A DNA stretch of 11,569 bases from an uncultured Burkholderiales bacterium (GTDB lineage: Bacteria; Pseudomonadota; Gammaproteobacteria; Burkholderiales; Burkholderiaceae), in the NCBI GenBank assembly GCA_903845315.1, contig CAIMWY010000282.1, positions 1 to 11,569 of the forward strand, in the 5' to 3' direction. The notes beneath the pieces are model-generated. The model ran no database searches. It saw only the letters and a program-made list of their open reading frames with translations, and had not been told where the DNA came from. The position numbers and the translations under genes were made by a program. Position 1 is the stretch's first letter, and each line of letters starts with the position of its first letter. Of this stretch, positions 6,231 to 11,569 are shown piece after piece.

Positions 6231-6994
6231 GCCTGCTTCACGTTCAAGGACTGGGCAAATCGTTTGGCGGCAACCGTGCGGTGGACGATGTCAGCTTCAG
6301 CCTCGCCCCCGGTGAGTTGTTGGCCTTGATAGGGCCCAATGGCGCGGGCAAGTCGACCACCTTCAACATGCTCAACGGCCAGTTGCAACCCGACAGCGGC
6401 AGCATCATCTTGGGTGGCCACAACTTGGTGGGGCGCAAGCCGCGCGAGGTGTGGCAAATGGGCGTGAGCCGCACCTTTCAGATCGCCGAAACCTTCAGCT
6501 CGCTCACCGTGGCCGAGAACGTGCAAATGGCCTTGCTGTCAGACGACGCCCACTTGTTTGCCATGTGGCGCCGCGCCACCTTGTACCGCCGCGCCGATGC
6601 ACTGGCCTTGCTGGCGCAAGTGGGCTTGGTCGAACAAGCCGACCGGCCTTGCAGCGAACTCGCCTACGGCGACGTCAAGCGGTTGGAACTGGCCATTGCC
6701 ATGGCGAACCAACCGCGCTTGCTGTTGATGGACGAACCCACCGCAGGCATGGCGCCAGCCGAGCGCAACAAACTGATGGCCCTCACGCGCAATCTTGTCA
6801 CGCAACGCGGCATGGCCGTGTTGTTCACCGAGCACAGCATGGATGTGGTGTTTGGCTTTGCCGACCGAATCATCGTGCTGGCCCGTGGTCGCTTGATTGC
6901 CGAGGGCCAGGCCCAAGAGATTCGCGACCACCCCAAAGTACAAGAGGTGTACTTTGGCAGCGGCAAAACCTTTGAACGGAAAGTACCGGCATGA
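6227..6994 (+). CDS. livG: ABC transporter ATP-binding protein LivG
   Basis: The protein has 255 residues. Walker A GPNGAGKST is at 36-44, the Q-loop lies in VSRTFQIAETF, the signature is LAYGDVKRLEL (from 145) in place of LSGGQ as usual for LivG proteins, Walker B LLLMDEP has D169 and E170, and the H-loop histidine is H203 in FTEHSMDVVF. Length and the VGRKPREVWQMGVSRTFQ segment fit LivG rather than LivF. It hydrolyses ATP at the inner face of the membrane to drive transport through the fused permease at 3575-5485. Its ATG overlaps the higA stop and its own stop overlaps the livF start, both as ATGA. In an uninterrupted operon it would directly follow the permease gene; here 741 bases carrying HigBA intervene. 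Confidence 0.92.
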   Translation: MSLLHVQGLGKSFGGNRAVDDVSFSLAPGELLALIGPNGAGKSTTFNMLNGQLQPDSGSIILGGHNLVGRKPREVWQMGVSRTFQIAETFSSLTVAENVQMALLSDDAHLFAMWRRATLYRRADALALLAQVGLVEQADRPCSELAYGDVKRLELAIAMANQPRLLLMDEPTAGMAPAERNKLMALTRNLVTQRGMAVLFTEHSMDVVFGFADRIIVLARGRLIAEGQAQEIRDHPKVQEVYFGSGKTFERKVPA

Positions 6995-7728
6995 ACCCGA
7001 GCCCCAACACCTTGCTGCACACGCAAGGCCTCAACGCCTGGTATGGTGCGGCGCACATCTTGTTCGACGTGGACCTGCATGTGGGACGCGGCGAGGTGGT
7101 GGCCCTGATGGGGCGCAACGGCGCCGGCAAGTCGACCACGCTCAAGGCCATCATGGGGCTGATGCCCAAACGCAGTGGCCAAGTGGCATTTTTGAACCAG
7201 GACATCTCGCACGCCGAGCCCTACCAAGTGGCCCGACAAGGCCTGGGCTTTGTGCCCGAAGACCGGCGCATCTTCAGCGAACTCACGGTGCTGGAAAACC
7301 TGAGTGTCGGTCGACAGCCCGCACGCAATTTCCCCGATGGCTCACCCGCGCCGTATTGGACGCACGAAAAGCTGTTCAAGCTGTTTCCTAATCTGGGCGA
7401 AATGCAAGACCGCGCAGGGGGCCGCATGAGCGGCGGCGAACAACAAATGCTCACCGTCGCGCGCACCTTGATGGGCAACCCCTTGTTGGTGTTGCTGGAC
7501 GAACCCTCGGAAGGCGTGGCGCCGGTGATCGTGGAGCAAATGGCCGACATGATCTTGGCCCTCAAAGCCGAAGGTGTGAGCATTTTGTTGTCTGAGCAAA
7601 ATCTGCACTTTGCACAATGGGTGGCCGACCGCGCTTATGTGCTGGAAAAAGGTCAGATCCGGCACGAAGCGCCAATGCATGTCTTGGTGGAAGACGAAGA
7701 TGTGCGACGCAACTATTTGAGCGTTTGA
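6991..7728 (+). CDS. livF: ABC transporter ATP-binding protein LivF
   Basis: The protein has 245 residues. Walker A GRNGAGKST is at 41-49, GFVPEDRRIFSELTVLENL is the LivF-type Q-loop region, the signature is SGGEQQML (from 147), Walker B LVLLDEPSEG has D170 and E171, and LSEQNLHFA has glutamine at the switch position as is usual for LivF. It pairs with LivG as the second ATPase. The start overlaps the livG stop by four bases (ATGA), with a modest GGAAAG just upstream. The gap to the next gene is ten bases, so the transporter and the molybdenum hydroxylase are probably co-transcribed. Confidence 0.92.
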   Translation: MNPSPNTLLHTQGLNAWYGAAHILFDVDLHVGRGEVVALMGRNGAGKSTTLKAIMGLMPKRSGQVAFLNQDISHAEPYQVARQGLGFVPEDRRIFSELTVLENLSVGRQPARNFPDGSPAPYWTHEKLFKLFPNLGEMQDRAGGRMSGGEQQMLTVARTLMGNPLLVLLDEPSEGVAPVIVEQMADMILALKAEGVSILLSEQNLHFAQWVADRAYVLEKGQIRHEAPMHVLVEDEDVRRNYLSV

Positions 7729-7738
7729 GCCCCACACG

Positions 7739-8212
7739 ATGAAGCCTGTCCATCTGTCTGTCAACGGCGCGTCGCACAGCCTGCCCCTGACGCACCACAC
7801 CACCTTGCTGCACGCGCTGCGCAATGACTTGGGCCTCAACGGACCCAAGTACGGCTGTGGCCTGGGCGAGTGCGGCGCTTGCACCGTGTTGGTTGACGGG
7901 GTGGCCGCGCGCGCTTGCGTGATCCCGGCCTGCGAGGTGCAAGACCGCGCCATCACCACCTTGGAAGGTCTGGGCAACGCCCAACACCTGCACGTGGTTC
8001 AGCAGGCGTTCATTGACGCACAAGCGGCCCAATGCGGCTATTGCTTGAATGGCATGGTCATGATGACCGTGGCTTTGTTGGCCCGCAACCCCAACCCGAC
8101 GGACGCACACATTCGCAGCGCCTTGTCGGGCAATTTGTGCCGCTGCGGCGCGCACCTTGAAATCATGGCAGCCGTGCGCAGAGCCGCTGACGTGTTGAGC
8201 ACCGCCTCATGA
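7739..8212 (+). CDS. nicA: 2Fe-2S subunit of molybdenum hydroxylase, NicA-like
   Basis: This is a 157-residue iron-sulfur subunit of the xanthine oxidase family. The N-terminal plant-ferredoxin-type cluster has Cys 40, 45 and 48 in CGLGECGAC plus Cys 60; the C-terminal helical domain carries the second cluster with Cys 99 and 102 (CGYC) and Cys 134 and 136 (CRC). All eight ligands are present. It carries electrons from the Mo site of the partner subunit to that subunit's hemes. The next gene overlaps it by four bases. No FAD subunit is encoded, which fits the NicAB/IorAB type that uses cytochromes instead. The nicA symbol reflects this architecture and the hydroxynicotinate reductase-like neighbour; another N-heterocycle dehydrogenase of the IorA type is possible. 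No clear ribosome binding site precedes the ATG. Confidence 0.7.
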   Translation: MKPVHLSVNGASHSLPLTHHTTLLHALRNDLGLNGPKYGCGLGECGACTVLVDGVAARACVIPACEVQDRAITTLEGLGNAQHLHVVQQAFIDAQAAQCGYCLNGMVMMTVALLARNPNPTDAHIRSALSGNLCRCGAHLEIMAAVRRAADVLSTAS

Positions 8213-11200
8213 GTTGGCTGCGTGCCCACCACGTGCGCTCACGCGCCGACTTGCACCAAGCGCATGGCGTGCTGCTGGTGGTGCGCGACCCGCCGCCTGC
8301 ACCACCGAGCGCGCCCGGTCAGCCCAAGCTGGTGGTGGGCGACCCGGCCGAGGGCGTGGAGTTTTTGCTGGCCCTGTGGGACGACGGCAGTGTCACCGCC
8401 TTGCACGGCCATGTCGACTTGGGCACGGGCTTGCGCACCGCGCTCATCCAGGTGGTGGCCGAAGAGCTCGATGTGTCGCCCGCGCGCGTGCATCTGATCA
8501 TGGGCAGCACCGCTGCGGCGCCCAACCAAGGCGCCACCATTGCCAGCGCCTCCTTGCAAATTCATGCCCAGCCCTTGCGCTTGGCTGCGGCCCAAGCGCG
8601 CCAGTGGGTGTTGGGACAAGCCGCGCAAGCCTGGGGGGTGGACGCCAGCGGGCTGCAGTTGCGCGACGGCGTGGTGCAGGGGCCCACACAACAAGCCGAC
8701 ATCGGCGACTGGGTGCGCGAGCAGCGCACCACCCTCATGCTCGCCAACAGCACACCCACAAAATCGCCGGACGATTACCGCCTGGTGGGCACCAGCCTGT
8801 CCCGGGTCGACCTGCTGGACAAAGCCACGGGTGCGCTGATCTTTGTGCACGACATGCGCCTGCCCGGCATGTTGCACGGGCGCGTGGTGCGCCCACCGTA
8901 TGCGGGGGCCGACAGCGGCGACTTCATCGGCAACACCTTGGAGCGGGTAGAGGCCGAGTCGATCGCGCACATCCCGGGCATTTTGGCGGTGGTGACCCAA
9001 CGCGACTTTGTGGGCATCGTGGCCGAACGCGAAGAACACGCCGAGCAAGCCCTGCGTGAGTTGGTGGTGCATTGGAAGCCCTGGCCCGGCATGCCAGGCC
9101 TGGACAACACCGAGCAAGCCCTGCGCAACAACCCCAGCACCGCACGTGAGTTGGTCAACGAAGGCCAAGTCGACCAAGCCCTGAGCAAGGCAGCCAAAAC
9201 CCTCGACCGCACCTATGTGTGGCCTTACCAAATGCACGCCTCCATCGGCCCCTCATGTGCCGTGGCGATGTGGATGAAAGACGGCGACCCCGAGGCGCCA
9301 CAGACCAAACTGCGGGTCTGGGCGGGCAGCCAAAACCCCCATGTGCTGCGCGCAGACTTGGCGCAGTTGATGGGTGTGCACGACACCGCCGTGGACGTGG
9401 TGCGCATGGAGGCCGCCGGGTGCTATGGCCGCAACGGTGCCGACGACGTGGCTGCTGACGCCGCCTTGCTGTCCAAAGCCGTGCGTGCCCCGGTGCGGGT
9501 GCAACTCACCCGCGAACAAGAACACGCCTGGGAGCCCAAAGGCGCCGCCCAGCTGATGCAAGTGCGCGGCGGCCTGAACGCCGATGGCACGCCGGCGGGC
9601 TACGACTTTCAAACCGCCTACCCGTCCAACGGCGCGCCCACATTGGCGCTGCTGCTGACCGGCACGGTCGAGCCCTTGGCGCGCGCTTATGAAATGGGCG
9701 ACCGCACGGCGCGGCCGCCTTACGACTACAAGGACCTGCGCGTCACCGTACACGACATGCCGCCGATCTTGCGCGCTTCGTGGCTGCGCGGTGTCTCGGC
9801 CTTGCCCAACTCGTTTGCTCACGAGAGCTTCATCGACGAGCTCGCCAGCACCGCGAAAATTGACCCGGTGAATTACCGCTTGCGCCACTTGCAAGACCCG
9901 CGCGCCTATGAACTGGTGCAAGCCACCGCCGAGCGTGCGCAATGGAAGCCCCATCGTGTGCCGCAGCAACAAGGCGCGCAGGGCGATTGGTTGCAAGGCC
10001 AAGGGTTTGCTTATGCGCGCTACATCCACAGCAAATGGCCTGGCTTTGGCGCGGCCTGGGCCGCTTGGGTGGCCGATGTGGAGGTGCACCGCCACACCGG
10101 TGAAGTGCACGTCAAACGCGTGGTGGTGGGGCATGACGCGGGCTTGATGGTCAACCCGCAAGGCGTCGAGCACCAGGTGCACGGCAATGTGTTGCAAACC
10201 ACCAGTCGGGCCCTCAAAGAGCAGGTGCAAGTCGACCCGCTCACAGGCAGCGTGACCAGCCAAGAGTGGGGCAGCTACCCCATCTTGAGTTTCCGGGATG
10301 TGCCCGTGATCGAGGTCATGCACATGCCGCGCCCGGGTGAACCGTCCTTGGGTGCCGGAGAGTCCTCGTCGGTGCCGGGCACAGCGGCCATTGCCAACGC
10401 GATTTTTGACGCCACGGGGGTTCGCTTTCGCAACCCGCCCTTCACCCCGGAAGTGGTGCGTGCAGCCTTGAACCCGCTGGGTCACACACCGCCGCCCACG
10501 CCACCTGCAGACACGGTCACACCGCCCATCTCACGCTGGCCTTGGCGCAAACCACGCAGCCGCCAGCCCGGACAGGCACGGGGTTGGCGGCTGCGAACGG
10601 CTCAACTGGCCTCTTTGGGGTTGGGCGTCTTTGCCGTTAGTGCGGCCTTGTTGGGCTGGCGCAGCAGCTTGCCGCGGGTGGCGCAACTCGACACCCGTCC
10701 CTTCAACGCCAGCATGATGGCGCGCGGCCAGCAAGTGGCCGCCTTGGGCAACTGCGCAGGCTGCCACACCGCCGAAAGCGGTGAGCGCAACGCCGGTGGA
10801 CGCGCCATGGACACGCCCTTTGGCACGGTCTACACCACCAACCTCACGCCCGACCGCGAGACAGGCATTGGTGGCTGGTCGTTCCGCGCCTTCGAGCGCG
10901 CCATGCGCGAAGGCATCTCGCGCCAAGGCCACGCCTTGTACCCGGCGTTTCCCTACACGGCCTTTGCCCAGATCAGCGACGAAGACATGATCGCCTTGTA
11001 TGCGCATTTGATGGCGCAACCGGCCGTGGCCTCGCGGCCACCCAGCACGGCGCTGGCGTTTCCGTTCAGCCTGCGCCCTCTGATGGGCTTTTGGAACGCC
11101 TTGTTCCATCACCCCACCGAGGTCACGCCCGATCCGCAGCGCTCAGCCGAATGGAACCGTGGCGCCGAGTTGGTCAACGGCCTGGGCCACTGCGGCGGCT

Positions 11201-11569
11201 GTCACACACCGCGCGGTGCCTTGGGCGCCGAGAAGTCGCAAACCGCTTACCTGCAAGGCGCCCTGGTCGACGGCTGGGAAGCCCCCGCGCTGACCGCGCT
11301 CAACCGCAGCCCTGTGCCTTGGACCGAGGAGGCCTTGTTCAACTATTTGCGCCGTGGCCACAGCCCACAGCACGGCATGGCCGCAGGCCCCATGGGCGAG
11401 GTCGTGCGCGAACTGGCCGTGGTGCCCGATGCCGATGTGCGCGCCATGGCGGTGTACCTGAGCAGCCTCAACCCCGTGCCTGACAGCCCTGATTTGGCGC
11501 GCCAAGCGCAGACCTTGATCCAAACGGCTGCCGCCAAAGCGCCACCGCCCCGCGCGGCGCAGCGCCAGC
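8209..11569 (+). CDS. nicB: Molybdopterin-binding subunit with C-terminal cytochrome c domains, NicB-like (3' truncated)
   Basis: The frame starts at ATG 8209, overlapping the 2Fe-2S gene, and stays open to the window end, giving 1120 residues so far. It begins with a Mo-domain segment (HGHVDLGTG...VVAEELDV, PNQGATIASAS), then the domain that is N-terminal in xanthine dehydrogenases (YRLVGTSLSRVDLLDKATG), then EAAGCYGRNGADDVAADAAL and NSFAHESFIDELA. LGAGESS supplies the catalytic glutamate E718. An Arg-rich stretch and a hydrophobic helix (about 798-817) follow, then a cytochrome c domain with heme site CAGCH (849-853) and a second with CGGCH (995-999). The positive-inside rule puts the catalytic part in the cytoplasm and the hemes in the periplasm. 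NicB of Pseudomonas putida is about 1187 residues with three heme sites, so a third is expected just past the end. The role would be nicotinate hydroxylation with electrons going to the respiratory chain; the substrate is inferred. Confidence 0.7.
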   Translation, partial: MSWLRAHHVRSRADLHQAHGVLLVVRDPPPAPPSAPGQPKLVVGDPAEGVEFLLALWDDGSVTALHGHVDLGTGLRTALIQVVAEELDVSPARVHLIMGSTAAAPNQGATIASASLQIHAQPLRLAAAQARQWVLGQAAQAWGVDASGLQLRDGVVQGPTQQADIGDWVREQRTTLMLANSTPTKSPDDYRLVGTSLSRVDLLDKATGALIFVHDMRLPGMLHGRVVRPPYAGADSGDFIGNTLERVEAESIAHIPGILAVVTQRDFVGIVAEREEHAEQALRELVVHWKPWPGMPGLDNTEQALRNNPSTARELVNEGQVDQALSKAAKTLDRTYVWPYQMHASIGPSCAVAMWMKDGDPEAPQTKLRVWAGSQNPHVLRADLAQLMGVHDTAVDVVRMEAAGCYGRNGADDVAADAALLSKAVRAPVRVQLTREQEHAWEPKGAAQLMQVRGGLNADGTPAGYDFQTAYPSNGAPTLALLLTGTVEPLARAYEMGDRTARPPYDYKDLRVTVHDMPPILRASWLRGVSALPNSFAHESFIDELASTAKIDPVNYRLRHLQDPRAYELVQATAERAQWKPHRVPQQQGAQGDWLQGQGFAYARYIHSKWPGFGAAWAAWVADVEVHRHTGEVHVKRVVVGHDAGLMVNPQGVEHQVHGNVLQTTSRALKEQVQVDPLTGSVTSQEWGSYPILSFRDVPVIEVMHMPRPGEPSLGAGESSSVPGTAAIANAIFDATGVRFRNPPFTPEVVRAALNPLGHTPPPTPPADTVTPPISRWPWRKPRSRQPGQARGWRLRTAQLASLGLGVFAVSAALLGWRSSLPRVAQLDTRPFNASMMARGQQVAALGNCAGCHTAESGERNAGGRAMDTPFGTVYTTNLTPDRETGIGGWSFRAFERAMREGISRQGHALYPAFPYTAFAQISDEDMIALYAHLMAQPAVASRPPSTALAFPFSLRPLMGFWNALFHHPTEVTPDPQRSAEWNRGAELVNGLGHCGGCHTPRGALGAEKSQTAYLQGALVDGWEAPALTALNRSPVPWTEEALFNYLRRGHSPQHGMAAGPMGEVVRELAVVPDADVRAMAVYLSSLNPVPDSPDLARQAQTLIQTAAAKAPPPRAAQRQ

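Noticed and set aside
8214..9059. 281-codon + strand frame overlapping the 5' part of nicB
   Set aside because: The translation is Arg/Ala/Gly-rich and out of frame with the NicB-like protein, whose motifs are continuous through the same bases.
9042..9125. 15-base direct repeat CGAGCAAGCCCTGCG (9042-9056 and 9111-9125) in nicB
   Set aside because: The copies are in frame and encode a recurring EQALR helix motif; codon preference explains the identity and no repeat array extends from it.
9253..10485. 410-codon open frame on the minus strand opposite nicB
   Set aside because: It runs antisense to a continuous, motif-rich molybdenum hydroxylase frame; the His/Arg-rich translation resembles no family.

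Overview
The window looks like part of a betaproteobacterial chromosome, most likely Burkholderiales/Comamonadaceae. This rests on GC-rich, TTG-leucine-rich coding sequence and on the gene families present; the genus is inference, and a Limnohabitans- or Rhodoferax-like organism would fit. All real genes lie on the + strand, closely packed with repeated 4-base ATGA overlaps, so the window reads as the interior of one long operon. It is cut at both ends: the first gene lacks its 5' part and the last lacks its 3' part.

Layout. Bases 1-745 hold the C-terminal part of a protein resembling proteobacterial 6-hydroxynicotinate reductases. Next come a UPF0280 (ApbE-like fold) protein at 754-1644 and a DUF1185 'amino acid synthesis' protein at 1662-2246. 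A branched-chain-amino-acid-type (HAAT) ABC transporter follows: periplasmic binding protein (2303-3508), a single polypeptide joining the LivH and LivM permeases (3575-5485), and ATPases LivG (6227-6994) and LivF (6991-7728). Last is a two-gene molybdenum hydroxylase: a 2Fe-2S subunit (7739-8212) and a very large Mo-cofactor subunit with a membrane anchor and C-terminal cytochrome c domains (8209 to beyond the end), an architecture like nicotinate dehydrogenase NicA/NicB.

The genes suggest uptake and first-stage breakdown of nicotinate or a related N-heteroaromatic acid. The Liv-type transporter would import the substrate, the NicAB-like enzyme would hydroxylate the ring and pass electrons to c-type hemes, and the reductase-like protein would partly reduce the hydroxylated ring. 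UPF0280 and DUF1185 have unknown roles but sit where later ring-processing enzymes would be expected. The substrate is inferred from gene content only.

The most unusual feature is a complete HigB/HigA toxin-antitoxin module (5542-6230), with its own palindromic operator, placed between the permease and ATPase genes of the transporter. Its antitoxin stop codon overlaps the livG start. The module is lower in GC than its neighbours and appears to be a later insertion now wired into the operon. A strong hairpin between the binding-protein and permease genes is the other notable non-coding element. No tRNA, rRNA, CRISPR array or insertion sequence was seen, and no gap between genes exceeds about 70 bases.
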